Source of the DNA: Clostridia bacterium | GTDB taxonomy: Bacteria; Bacillota; Clostridia; Oscillospirales; CAG-272 | Assembly (NCBI GenBank): GCA_017507985.1 | Contig: JAFVZV010000138.1 | Location: 1-45,426 of the forward strand | Direction of reading: 5' to 3' | Length of the DNA stretch: 45,426 nt | In this document: positions 32,549 to 40,729 of the stretch, piece after piece | Numbering within the stretch: position 1 is the stretch's first letter | How the letters are laid out: each line of letters starts with the position of its first letter | Notes under the pieces: model-generated | The model's database searches: none | The model's input: the letters and a program-made list of their open reading frames with translations, nothing else | What the model was told of the DNA's origin: nothing | Made by a program: the position numbers and the translations under genes

Positions 32549-32574
32549 AAGAAAAAACCTCGGGAGGTGATCTT

Positions 32575-33615
32575 GTGGCCGAATTGAATATGCTAAAGGA
32601 CGCTGATTTCCGCCGCGAGGTCAAATCCAACCCTGCAACAGGATATCTGCTTTTTGGCGAGGAGGACTATCTGAAAAATCTCGCCGTCAACTACGCCCGA
32701 GAAACGCTGATCGGCGACCCCTCCTTCGCCTGCTTCAACGAAATCATTCTTGATGCGCTCGATTTCCATCCCGAAAAGCTGCGCTCGGCGCTGATGTCTC
32801 TACCCATGATGGCCGACCGCAAGGTCATCCTTCTGCGCGGATTGGACATCAATACCATGAAAGCAAGCGAGCTGGATGGGCTTTGCGAAGTGCTCTCCGA
32901 GCTGGATGAGTATGACTATAACACCGTGCTTCTTCCCGTCGCGTCGGGCAATCTCGACGAGGGTTACCTGCCCCGCCGCCCATCGGCCACACTATCCAAA
33001 CTGTGTGCCTCGCTCCGCCCTGTGCGCTACGAGCGATGTACCCCTGCCAAGCTGGTCGGTTGGTGCATCCGCCATTTCGAGCACAACGGCGCGACCGCCA
33101 CACCCGAGCTGTGCCAGACGTTGATCGACTGCTGTGGCCGCAACATGATGACGCTGGCCGCCGAGATCGACAAGATCAGCTATTACGTTCTCGCGCACGA
33201 AAGAGTGGCCGTCACCACAGCCGATATTCATACCGTTGCCTGCCCGAGCACCGAATACGATGCCTTTGCGTTCGCGGGTGCGCTGATGGATCGGGATGCC
33301 GCACGGGCACTGGATATTTTGGCCGATCTAAAATTCCGCCGCACCGAGCCGCTGTTCATTTTGTCCGAGGTCATTCGCACAGGCTGTGATATGCTGGCCG
33401 TGCTGTTGCTCACCCGCGAGGGAAAAACACCTGCCGAGGTGGCAAGCGCGCTCAAGCTACATGAATACAAAGTGTCCCTTTACCGAAAAAGCGCCGCGTC
33501 TGCGGGCGAGGCGGCGATCCGCCGCATGATCACCGCTGCCGGCGAGGCCGATCGTGCCCTCAAGCTCTCGCCCCAGGGCTACGCCGCACTGGAGCAGCTG
33601 ATCTGTTCGATTTAA
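32575..33615 (+). CDS. holA: DNA polymerase III subunit delta
   Basis: 346 residues. GTG start, supported by GGGAGGTGAT just upstream. The family opening GYLLFGEEDYLKNLAVNY, then DRKVILLRGLD, the lid GRNMMTLAAEIDKISYYV and the C-terminal helical domain. Delta is the wrench subunit that opens the beta clamp in the clamp loader. It is usually followed by rpsT, absent here; instead a 371-bp gap with DnaA-box-like sites follows. Confidence 0.92.
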   Translation: MAELNMLKDADFRREVKSNPATGYLLFGEEDYLKNLAVNYARETLIGDPSFACFNEIILDALDFHPEKLRSALMSLPMMADRKVILLRGLDINTMKASELDGLCEVLSELDEYDYNTVLLPVASGNLDEGYLPRRPSATLSKLCASLRPVRYERCTPAKLVGWCIRHFEHNGATATPELCQTLIDCCGRNMMTLAAEIDKISYYVLAHERVAVTTADIHTVACPSTEYDAFAFAGALMDRDAARALDILADLKFRRTEPLFILSEVIRTGCDMLAVLLLTREGKTPAEVASALKLHEYKVSLYRKSAASAGEAAIRRMITAAGEADRALKLSPQGYAALEQLICSI

Positions 33616-33986
33616 AAATGCGATGTCAAATGTCGCAGTACGACATGTCGTGTCGTTGTTCAATCCACAGAAAATGAAAAATCGACGATTTTCCTCTTGA
33701 CAAGACTTTTCCACAGCCCAAGAAAAAAATCGACACCAAAAAAACATGGCAACATCAAGGTTTCACACAGTTTCCACAGAGTTTTCCACATTTGATCTTT
33801 GGTTTTCGCGGTCGATTTGCGGAAAAGTCAAATTTTACCTTTATGCGCGTTTTGCACAAAAAGTGCCAAAACTTCCCCCGCTTCGCGCCGATTCATGTCG
33901 TACCAAACCTCTTCGACAGCGATATGTTTTCTCGTTCGTCTCGGGCTGTGTTTTCTCGCTATTTTTATCCATATTGGAGGCTTTTT
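33616..33986. other. 371-bp gap between holA and cysE with DnaA-box-like cluster
   Basis: No gene. First a palindrome-rich part (CGACATGTCG at 33642-33651, ATGTCG/CGACAT arms). From 33661 to 33790 there are direct-orientation 9-mers CAATCCACA (33661), TTTTCCACA (33707), GTTTCCACA (33770), TTTTCCACA (33782), plus TTTCACACA (33761), close to the DnaA box TTATCCACA. TTTTGCAC/GTGCCAAAA (33849-33871) is a loose inverted repeat nearer cysE. A frame across 33792-33986 continues into cysE but lacks a ribosome site. Confidence 0.6.
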
Positions 33987-34727
33987 ATGTCTGATTTTGT
34001 ATTTGAAAATGAAATAAAGGCTGCCCATCGTGCGTTGCGCGGCCTTTATCGAAGAACCTCGCGCCGCCTGCGCCGGCTGGTGCTGTTGCCCGACAAGATT
34101 CGTACCGAGATCTGTGAGGATATCGCGGCGGTACGTCAGCGCGACCCCGCTGCAAAAAGCGATATTGAGGTGCTGCTGCTTTCCTCGGGCGTGCACGCCA
34201 TTCTTGCCTACCGTGTGGCACATAAATTGTATGTGTCCAAGCACTATTTCCCCGCTCGCCTGATCAGCCAGATCGCGCGCGCGGCAACAGGCATTGAGAT
34301 TCACCCCGGTGCGACCATTGGCAAAGGCTTCTTCATTGACCATGGCATGGGCGTGGTGATTGGCGAAACGACCGAAATCGGCGACAACTGCTCCATCTAT
34401 CAGGGAGTAACGCTGGGCGGCACAGGCAAGGACATTGGCAAGCGCCATCCGACGCTGGGAGACAACGTCATGGTCGGTGCGGGTGCCAAGGTGCTCGGAC
34501 CGTTCACCATTGGGGATAACAGCAAGATCGCCGCGGGCGCTGTCGTGCTCAAGGAGATTCCCGACGAGTCGACTGCCGTCGGCGTGCCTGCGCGCGTGGT
34601 GCGTCAGCAGGGCCGCCGCGTCAGCGACGACATTGACCAGGTCCACATTCCCGACCCCGTGGCGCAGGAGATCGCGCGGCTTGAGGCAAGAATTAAGGAA
34701 TTAGAAAAGAAAAACGAAGAGGAATAA
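33987..34727 (+). CDS. cysE: Serine O-acetyltransferase
   Basis: 246 residues. Start at 33987, with TTGGAGG upstream. N-terminal helices ([18 protein letters not shown]) then the left-handed beta-helix: [40 protein letters not shown] and [20 protein letters not shown], all typical. It makes O-acetylserine, the first step of cysteine synthesis. The C-terminus is an acidic helix. cysK is not nearby. A 13-bp hairpin follows six bases after the stop. Confidence 0.95.
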   Translation: MSDFVFENEIKAAHRALRGLYRRTSRRLRRLVLLPDKIRTEICEDIAAVRQRDPAAKSDIEVLLLSSGVHAILAYRVAHKLYVSKHYFPARLISQIARAATGIEIHPGATIGKGFFIDHGMGVVIGETTEIGDNCSIYQGVTLGGTGKDIGKRHPTLGDNVMVGAGAKVLGPFTIGDNSKIAAGAVVLKEIPDESTAVGVPARVVRQQGRRVSDDIDQVHIPDPVAQEIARLEARIKELEKKNEEE

Positions 34728-34732
34728 AGTAC

Positions 34733-34762
34733 GAGGGGGACTTCTTTTCAGAAGTCCCCCTC
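34733..34762 (+). terminator. GGGGGACTTCTT-type hairpin after cysE
   Basis: GAGGGGGACTTCT/AGAAGTCCCCCTC, 13-bp perfect stem with loop TTTC, six bases after the stop. No T run follows. The same core hairpin ends two other genes in this window (39179 and 42573). Confidence 0.7.
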
Positions 34763-34789
34763 GCGCGTCGGCAAGATCTTTTATCGGAG

Positions 34790-34852
34790 AAAAAGGACGG
34801 CTCGCCCAAACGATCGCAACGATCCTTTTATGGGTGAAAAACGCCGTTCTTT
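34790..34852 (-). terminator. Terminator of the CotF-like gene
   Basis: Minus strand: AGAACGGC arm (34850-34843) pairs with GCCGTCCT near 34802-34795, followed by TTTTT; inner stems CACCC/GGGCG and GATCG...CGATC sit in the loop. Confidence 0.7.
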
Positions 34853-35311
34853 TTACTGATACATCCCATTCGCATTCATAAACTCATAGATCTTCTGTCC
34901 GTGCTCCTGCTCCTCAGTCTGAATATGATTGAGCTTATTCCGCGCCTGCACATCGGCAAATTCAAATACCCCCGTGTTATACAGCGAGGACACGTGCTTT
35001 TCGGTCGTCAGCATATCCGAGCACAAAAAGGCATCCTTTTTCTTGCCATCCTCACTTGCATACGAGACCTTGCCACAGCTTACACCGTTCAGCGGCGATA
35101 CCCCGGAGCTGCCGGTACTGCCAACCTTGCCCTGCATCATATCGTTGATGGTAGTCAGGTGCGTTCGTTCAACGTCGGCCAACGCGTGAAAGAGCGATGT
35201 CAGCTCGCTCGAGCAGGCCTCAGAAGCATACTTTTCGTATTTATCGATACAAAGCTGCTCCTGTCCCTTCATGTCCTTGAGCAAATTGGTTTCCTTGGTA
35301 CTTAACGTCAT
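34853..35311 (-). CDS. CotF-like spore coat protein (ferritin-like fold)
   Basis: 152 residues from the ATG at 35311, chosen for AAAGGAGGG upstream; an open frame from 35374 lacks a ribosome site. MTLSTKETNLLKDMKGQEQL and CIDKYEKYASEACSSELTSLF, then ERTHLTTINDMMQGK and ARNKLNHIQTEEQEHGQKIYEF match the clostridial CotF-like spore coat family: two helix pairs with ferritin-like Glu/His. It suggests a spore-forming host. Its ribosome site lies inside a 15-bp perfect hairpin (35319-35363), so expression is probably restricted. Confidence 0.85.
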   Translation of the reverse strand: MTLSTKETNLLKDMKGQEQLCIDKYEKYASEACSSELTSLFHALADVERTHLTTINDMMQGKVGSTGSSGVSPLNGVSCGKVSYASEDGKKKDAFLCSDMLTTEKHVSSLYNTGVFEFADVQARNKLNHIQTEEQEHGQKIYEFMNANGMYQ

Positions 35312-35318
35312 AAAAAAT

Positions 35319-35363
35319 CCCTCCTTTTTTCGGTAGTTCCAGTATTCCCCGAAAAAAGGAGGG
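35319..35363 (-). promoter_or_regulatory. 15-bp hairpin hiding the ribosome site of the CotF-like gene
   Basis: CCCTCCTTTTTTCGG (35319-35333) and CCGAAAAAAGGAGGG (35349-35363) pair perfectly with a 15-base loop. On the minus-strand transcript the second arm contains AAAGGAGGG, the ribosome site, and is followed by ATTTTTT and then ATG. It therefore reads both as an intrinsic terminator for the flavoprotein gene and as a lock on translation. Confidence 0.8.
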
Positions 35364-35377
35364 TTATTCTTCATTGA

Positions 35378-37336
35378 TCAATACACGTTTCCGTTTTCGC
35401 GATAGCTCCGCCAGACGTTTTCAAAAAAACCGCCACTTTCGGGGAGCGGTCGCACCGCGCGCCATGCGGCGTGGCAATCCATCTCTGCCGCGTCATAGGA
35501 TAGCGTTTGCGTGACCGTATCTCGCGCGCCATCATCGAGCAGGTAACGGAATAGTCCGTCTGCTTCATGCTCAAGTCCCGCCGCCGACTGACCGTCGGGA
35601 GCTGTGTAAATAGCTGATCCGCGGGATCTGCCCCCTGCTTCGGCATAGTCGATCATGGCGGACAGCATGGTGATTTGGGTGATCAACGCGTCACGCAGTG
35701 AAAACGCACGGGCCAGGCCAAGCGAACCCACCGCGGCCACGCGGCTGCCAAATGCCGAAAGTAGAGCGCGGTCTTTTTCGATCAGCGTCTTCATGGCCGT
35801 CACGTTTCGAATAGCGGCGGCACACGCGCTCATATCAGCACGATGCTCGGTAAGCAAGGCATTGGTGTTATCCCCCTGCGCCTGTCCATTGGCCAGCAGC
35901 TTGCCGCAAAGCACATTCAACTCGCGCACAGCCGTTTCGATCCGTTCTTGCATCTGGGCCATTGCCGGCTCGCTCGGTCTGTCCGAACGCTTGCGAGCAA
36001 TATATTGCGAGGCACGAAGCGAGCCAACTTGACCCGCATTCAGCGCACTGCCTCCCGGACGGTAAACGCCGTGTGTACCGGCAACCTCGCCGACGGCAAA
36101 CAGACCGGGAACATCCGTCTGCCACCAAAGATCCACGTCAAGACCGCCGTTGTTATGCTGGGCGCACAAGGCAATCTCAAGCATTTCTTTGGTGATATCC
36201 ACACCCTTGGAGGCATACAGCTCGATGGCAGGACGGTTCATGTGATCCAATCTTTCGATCGGCGTGCCAAAGCAAGCGCCTGCGTTTTCGAGATACTTGC
36301 GAGCTTCTTCGTCCAACTGATCATAAGGAAGCTGGGCCAATCCGGCAGGATTGCAGCGAAAATCAAGATAGACGCGGCGGCCGCGCAATTTGGTCTCACG
36401 ATAGACGAGCAAATCGATGACGGACGAGCCCTCGCGCGCGCGGCGGCTGTCAAACGGCCACTCGTAGCCTTTGCGGAATACGCGGGACAAGCACTCGCCA
36501 AGGTCGGTAAAATATTCATTCAAAAACTCATATTCGTTGCCCTCGGCATCCACCGATACAAAGCGAGGCAACACCTGCATATACGTGCCCGACACGTTCC
36601 AACGCGGAGCGACCGAGGCAAGTCCGTACTGCCATTCGGTCAGGTTTTTCGCTTTAGCGCCTGCTTCGAGGGCGACGCCCGTCGAGCCGACATGACCGAG
36701 GGGATAGACCGAATCGGCATAAATACCGGCAGGGCCACCCGTCGCCCAGATGATGTTTTTGCAAATAACTGTCAGCAGGCGGCCATCCTCGTCCGTCACT
36801 GCTGTATTGAGGGCGACAAAGCCAAGTGCCTCGCCCTTATCGTCCTTCAAAATACGAACGATCTGGCAACGGTCATACACCGCGACTCCAAACCGCTCGA
36901 CCTCGCGCGAAAGACACTCGGTCATCAGCTTGGAGGTCAATGGCCCTGCGCTGGTCGCACGGCCGCGAACATCGTGGTCGGTCTGATAGCCGACACTCTC
37001 GCCGTAGCGGTTGACGGGAAAGGGCACGCCCAATTCAGCAAGCTGATAAAAGCATTGTGCCGATAGAGCGGCCTCGCAAAGTGCATGATCGCCGTCGACA
37101 CAGCGACCGCCAAACAGATCGCGCGCCATAGCCTCGGGCGAGTCGGGGGCGGAGCCGGCAAGGGATAATTTATAGTAGGTCTGCTTGTCGGATCCCGTAT
37201 TGCGCGAGGTGCTGTTCATGATGCCCATGGTAAAGATAGCAATGTCGGTCTGACCCATACGTGACAGACGCAAAGCGGCATTATAGCCGGCGGCACCAGT
37301 GCCGATGATAGCGGTAGAGAGGGTGATGGTTTTCAT
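35378..37336 (-). CDS. FAD-dependent oxidoreductase (fumarate reductase/aspartate oxidase superfamily)
   Basis: 652 residues. N-terminal FAD-binding Rossmann motif GTGAAGYNAALRL (~12-24), IIWATGGPAGIYADSV (second FAD segment), AQHNNGGLDVD, the usual active-site/cap His-Gly segment, and VPGLFAVGEVAGTHG with RPGGSALNAGQVGS closing the FAD domain. The C-terminal third is helical. No signal peptide or haem motif, so it is cytosolic. Substrate unknown; related enzymes reduce or oxidise dicarboxylates or enoates. AAAGGATGAT precedes the start. No promoter was seen between R7 and the gene. Confidence 0.85.
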   Translation of the reverse strand: MKTITLSTAIIGTGAAGYNAALRLSRMGQTDIAIFTMGIMNSTSRNTGSDKQTYYKLSLAGSAPDSPEAMARDLFGGRCVDGDHALCEAALSAQCFYQLAELGVPFPVNRYGESVGYQTDHDVRGRATSAGPLTSKLMTECLSREVERFGVAVYDRCQIVRILKDDKGEALGFVALNTAVTDEDGRLLTVICKNIIWATGGPAGIYADSVYPLGHVGSTGVALEAGAKAKNLTEWQYGLASVAPRWNVSGTYMQVLPRFVSVDAEGNEYEFLNEYFTDLGECLSRVFRKGYEWPFDSRRAREGSSVIDLLVYRETKLRGRRVYLDFRCNPAGLAQLPYDQLDEEARKYLENAGACFGTPIERLDHMNRPAIELYASKGVDITKEMLEIALCAQHNNGGLDVDLWWQTDVPGLFAVGEVAGTHGVYRPGGSALNAGQVGSLRASQYIARKRSDRPSEPAMAQMQERIETAVRELNVLCGKLLANGQAQGDNTNALLTEHRADMSACAAAIRNVTAMKTLIEKDRALLSAFGSRVAAVGSLGLARAFSLRDALITQITMLSAMIDYAEAGGRSRGSAIYTAPDGQSAAGLEHEADGLFRYLLDDGARDTVTQTLSYDAAEMDCHAAWRAVRPLPESGGFFENVWRSYRENGNVY

Positions 37337-37374
37337 AAAATATCATCCTTTCGGGGAGATTTCTAACGTATTTC

Positions 37375-37935
37375 TTATGTGCGTAGCCGGACGCGTACAC
37401 GGCTTTGCGCGTGCGCGGTGCGGCAGGATGCCTATTCTTTGCCTTGTCGCAAAGAATAGGCGAAGAAAAGACACTTAAGGGCCTAATGCCCTTAAGAAAC
37501 CCGCTACGCGAAAAGTCGTTTCGCTGTCGCTCCACTCATTTTTTCGCGAAGGGGTGCTTCTTCAGATCTTGCATTTGCAAGTTAAAGAAACTTGCAAACA
37601 CGGAAGACGCACGCACGTTGCGCCAGCAGTATAATATCCAACTGCCACGCACCTCATGATAGACGAAATTTTAAGCAAAACGAAAGCCAAAGCTTTTTGC
37701 CTTCTACGTCTGCCACGCGTGGTGGCTACACTTGAAGCACGGCATCAAATCAGGATATGTGATCTCTCTTGTTCCTCTTTGTAGCGTGGCAAAGCCAAGG
37801 GAGTTCCAAGAGGGAACGTCTTGGCTCGTTTCTTGGCTACTTCTTGTCGAGTGACAAGAAGTAGCATAAAAGGCCGGCACAGCGCACGCGCGAAGCTGGG
37901 TGCGCGTCCGTAGAAGAAGTTGTTAAAATACAACC
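37375..37935. repeat. Structured intergenic repeat R7
   Basis: Left TGCGTAGCCGGACGCG end, hairpin CCTATTCTTTG/CAAAGAATAGG, B cassette CTTAAGGGC...GCCCTTAAG (loop CTAAT), C stem with CGCGAAAA/TTTTCGCG, D stem TTTGCAAGTT/AACTTGCAAA (37569-37598 region). Right: G cassette CCAAGAGGGAACGTCTTGG (~37807-37825), hairpin GCTACTTCTTGTC/GACAAGAAGTAGC (~37836-37866) and the end GCGTCCGTAGAAGAAGTTGT (37904-37923), the exact inverse of the R2-type left end. It lies between two minus-strand redox genes. Confidence 0.87.
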
Positions 37936-37945
37936 AACTCTTATC

Positions 37946-38707
37946 TCACAGCCTCCGAATATGCATGCCTCCGTCGGCAATGATCGACTGCCCCGTGGTA
38001 TAGCCAAGCGTTCCGTCGCACAGCGCCATGACCGCCTTGGCAATATCTGAAGGCTGTCCCCAGCGACCGGCAGGCACCAGGCCCTCGGCAATCAGCTTGT
38101 CATATTTTTCCTTGACGACCGCCGTCATGCCCGTGGCGATGATGCCGGGGCAGATCTCATTGACGGGAATGCCCTCGCTTGCCAGTCGGTCTGCATATAA
38201 CATAGTCAGCATGGTCGTGCCTGCCTTGCTCACACAATACTCTCCGCGCGAGGTCGAGCTGGTATAGGCCGAGCAGGACGAAATATTGACGATATACCCC
38301 CGCACACCGCTCTTATCACGCTCCTGCGTGAGCATCTGACGGGCGGCAAGCTGAGTCAGGAACATGGTTCCCTTGGTGTTGATATCCATGACGAAATCGT
38401 AGCTTTCCTCCGTCATCTCAAGCAGATCGCGACGTACTTTGGGTGCGACGCCTGCAACATTGACCAGCGCGTCGATGCGCCCGGCTGTTTTGATTGCGGT
38501 ATCGATCAGTGTGGCGCGATCGTCGGAGCTGGCGAGATTGCCGGCAACGTAGACGAAGTCTTCGCTAAGCGCGTCGATCTGCTCCTGGCAATCAGCGGCG
38601 GGGCGGACGTCCATACCGATGACGGTATAGCCACGAGAGAGGAAGGTTTTGGCGGTTTCGTAGCCGATGCCGCCGAGGGCACCGGTAATGATAGCGCATT
38701 GTTTCAT
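37946..38707 (-). CDS. Short-chain dehydrogenase/reductase
   Basis: 253 residues, classical SDR. Nucleotide motif TGALGGIG (~9-16), NVAG (~83-86), catalytic Ser in NISSCSAY and YxxxK as YCVSK (~158-162), then ICPGIIATGM. The Asp after the second beta strand (GMDVRP) favours NAD(H). Substrate unknown (3-oxoacyl or sugar alcohol type). CAAGGAG precedes the start. It belongs to the minus-strand redox block. Confidence 0.9.
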   Translation of the reverse strand: MKQCAIITGALGGIGYETAKTFLSRGYTVIGMDVRPAADCQEQIDALSEDFVYVAGNLASSDDRATLIDTAIKTAGRIDALVNVAGVAPKVRRDLLEMTEESYDFVMDINTKGTMFLTQLAARQMLTQERDKSGVRGYIVNISSCSAYTSSTSRGEYCVSKAGTTMLTMLYADRLASEGIPVNEICPGIIATGMTAVVKEKYDKLIAEGLVPAGRWGQPSDIAKAVMALCDGTLGYTTGQSIIADGGMHIRRL

Positions 38708-38737
38708 GGTGGTCTCCTTGTTGGATAAGATTTTTGA

Positions 38738-39060
38738 CTAACTGCGTAGCCGGATGGGCGCGCCACAACGCGGCGCGCTGTGCGATGGTGCTACTTCTTG
38801 TCACTCGACAAGAAGTAGCCAAGAAACGAGCCAAGACGTTCCCTCTTGGCTCTCCCTTGTCTGTGCCGCGCTGCAAAGCGAAAGACGAGATAGACATATC
38901 TCTCGTTTGTGTGGTGCTTCAAGGCAGTCAACACGCGCGGCAAGCATTGGAAGGGGTAGGCTCTCCCTCAGGGAGAGCTCCCGCGAAAGCCGACGGAGAG
39001 GGCCCTCTCCGTCGGCTTCGCCGCCACCTCTCCCGAAGGGCGAGGCTTTAGTGGAGCGAA
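38738..39060. repeat. Structured intergenic repeat R8 with a 32-bp perfect palindrome
   Basis: Left ACTGCGTAGCCGGATGGGCG end, GGCGCGCCACAACGCGGCGC terminus (38756-38775 region), hairpin GCTACTTCTTGTC/GACAAGAAGTAGC, G cassette CCAAGACGTTCCCTCTTGG. The right part is replaced by another motif: GCTCTCCC/GGGAGAGC (38960-38978), then a loop-less 32-bp palindrome (38987-39018, arms AAGCCGACGGAGAGGG and its complement) and CCTCTCCC...GGGCGAGG. I recall such CTCTCC palindromes as common in Oscillospirales genomes. Confidence 0.75.
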
Positions 39061-39178
39061 TGGGATGGGCCCCACGCAGCTCGCAGCAGTACCTGCCAAA
39101 CAACGCACGCCCTTTCCCCTACAGAGATAGGAGAAGTCGCAAGGGCGAACATTCCTTTTTTCTTTAAAAGTTCTCGGG
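39061..39178. other. Intergenic tail after R8, nothing recognised
   Basis: About 118 bp between R8 and the hairpin that ends the flavin oxidoreductase gene. I see no gene, promoter or repeat module in it. Confidence 0.5.
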
Positions 39179-39214
39179 GGTGTGGGGGACTTCTTTCAAG
39201 AAGTCCCCCACACC
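39179..39214 (-). terminator. GGGGGACTTCTT-type hairpin after the flavin oxidoreductase gene
   Basis: GGTGTGGGGGACTTCTT/AAGAAGTCCCCCACACC, 17-bp perfect stem with a two-base loop, 9 bases after the stop at 39224. No U-tract on the minus strand. Confidence 0.7.
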
Positions 39215-39223
39215 GTCCTTCTT

Positions 39224-40543
39224 TTACTTCTGCACTAACTCTTTGTAGATCGGCGCATAGACCTGCGCGTCGCGGACGACGCAACCGGGGGTACCGCCGG
39301 GCTTTCTCATGATCTCGGTGCATTTGGAACAAGCGATACAAATCTTCTTTTCGTCCAACTCTCCCGTCATGCAAACGTCCTTGGCCATGTCGGGATAAGC
39401 CAACGTCTGGCGGCCAAAGCCGGCAAAAGCAAACCAGCCCTGCTCGATGCAGCCTGCCGCTACGTGGGGTGCGGCACAGCCCATGAAGGTCATCGCCGAG
39501 CTGATGACAGCGACCTCGGGAATGGCGCGCGCTACCTCGGCTGTGCCCTTGAGCATACGTTCACAGCCCACCATTGGGTGCTCGGGCGCTTCGTATCCGC
39601 CGCGGGTGTAGGGGCGGTTGACGTGAGGATTGAAATAAGGATTGCCCATCGTAAAATCCAATAGCTTAACGCCGCTGTCGCGCAGCGCTTGGCACAGCGC
39701 GATGGCCTCGGTCATGTCGGGCTCGGTCGTGCCGTCGTCGCGCACGCCAAAACCGTCGGGGCGAGGATATCCGTCATACAGATTCATGCGCGAGGTGATA
39801 AGAAACTCGTTGCCACACAGGCGCACCGATTCACTCACTGCCGTGCGGAACAGGCGGGTGCGGTTTTCAAAGCTACCGCCAAACTTGCCTTCTCTTTCAT
39901 ATGCACTGAGCAACTCGCACAGCAGATACCGGTGACAGCACTTGATATCCGCGCCGTCAAAACCGCACTTTTTGGCCAACTGCGCGCCCTCGATCAGCTT
40001 TTGCTGTACCGTCTCCAGATAATCGTCCGTCACGATGCGGCTGTCGTCAATGGGATTGCTTGCCTCCAGTGTCGCACAATGATAGGCAATCAAAGGGGCA
40101 GGCTTTCCCTCGGGCTTGCTGTAGCGTCCCGAATGAGTCAACTGCGCAATAACCAGCGGTTCGTAGCCGTTTTCCTTCAGACACGTCGTCTTGATGCTCT
40201 CGACCAAACGGGCAAAATCATCCGCCGTCTGCTCATTTATGTACAGCTGTCGGGGATTGGCACGCCCTTGTTGCATTACAGCCATAGCCTCTGCCCACAC
40301 GATGCCCGCTCCGCCCTTGGCAAAGCGATCATAACGGCGAAGCGTCAGCTCGTCGGGTCTGCCGTCGGGTGTTCCGTCGCAACCCTCCATCGGCTGATAC
40401 GCAATACGGTTTGGCGCGATCTTGCCGCCGATATACAAGGGCGTGCGAAGTATATCGGTTGAATCCGACCAAGGCAGATCCACACCCGCCTCGGCGCAAA
40501 GCTCTCGATACTGTTGTTCATTTTTGGGAACGCTATATGCCAT
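39224..40543 (-). CDS. Old-yellow-enzyme family flavin oxidoreductase with 4Fe-4S cysteines
   Basis: About 439 residues. FMN TIM barrel of the NADH:flavin oxidoreductase family: NRIAYQPMEG, AQLTHSGRYS, GADIKCCHRYLL and GGSFENRTRLF are signatures. Near the C-terminus C402xxC405xxC408...C421 (CIACSKC, then GC) matches the iron-sulfur site of 2,4-dienoyl-CoA reductase-like enzymes, but the FAD/NAD domain that normally follows is absent; the protein ends 18 residues later. Start: ATG at 40543 or GTG at 40552; AAGGAGTG lies 16 or more bases upstream, so the exact start is unsure. It faces an AraC regulator through overlapping promoters. Confidence 0.85.
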   Translation of the reverse strand: MAYSVPKNEQQYRELCAEAGVDLPWSDSTDILRTPLYIGGKIAPNRIAYQPMEGCDGTPDGRPDELTLRRYDRFAKGGAGIVWAEAMAVMQQGRANPRQLYINEQTADDFARLVESIKTTCLKENGYEPLVIAQLTHSGRYSKPEGKPAPLIAYHCATLEASNPIDDSRIVTDDYLETVQQKLIEGAQLAKKCGFDGADIKCCHRYLLCELLSAYEREGKFGGSFENRTRLFRTAVSESVRLCGNEFLITSRMNLYDGYPRPDGFGVRDDGTTEPDMTEAIALCQALRDSGVKLLDFTMGNPYFNPHVNRPYTRGGYEAPEHPMVGCERMLKGTAEVARAIPEVAVISSAMTFMGCAAPHVAAGCIEQGWFAFAGFGRQTLAYPDMAKDVCMTGELDEKKICIACSKCTEIMRKPGGTPGCVVRDAQVYAPIYKELVQK

Positions 40544-40609
40544 ATCTGTCACAGCGGATCGCCCCGCACTCCTTCTTGTGATAAAAATTGGCGCCTTTGT
40601 CAAAACGCC

Positions 40610-40638
40610 TTGACTTTCCGCGCACACTGCGGTATAAT
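40610..40638 (+). promoter_or_regulatory. Promoter of the AraC-type regulator
   Basis: TTGACT (40610-40615), 17-bp spacer, TATAAT (40633-40638). It faces and overlaps the promoter of the flavin oxidoreductase gene. Confidence 0.9.
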
Positions 40639-40640
40639 TC

Positions 40641-40669
40641 ATTATAAGAGTTTTTTTGCGATTTTGCAA
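40641..40669 (-). promoter_or_regulatory. Promoter of the flavin oxidoreductase gene
   Basis: Minus strand: TTGCAA (40669-40664), 17-bp spacer, TATAAT (40646-40641). The two -10 boxes are two bases apart and point at each other, so both promoters cannot be bound at once. Confidence 0.88.
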
Positions 40670-40729
40670 GGGGAATATTGCGATTTTATAGTGAAAATTT
40701 GCGCATTGGACGAAAAAGGAGGGCGTGTT

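Noticed and set aside
33792..33986. Extended N-terminus of cysE
   Set aside because: TTGGAGG just before 33987 and family length support the shorter protein.
35312..35374. Longer N-terminus of the CotF-like protein starting at 35374
   Set aside because: It reads through the 15-bp hairpin, has no ribosome site and does not resemble the family.
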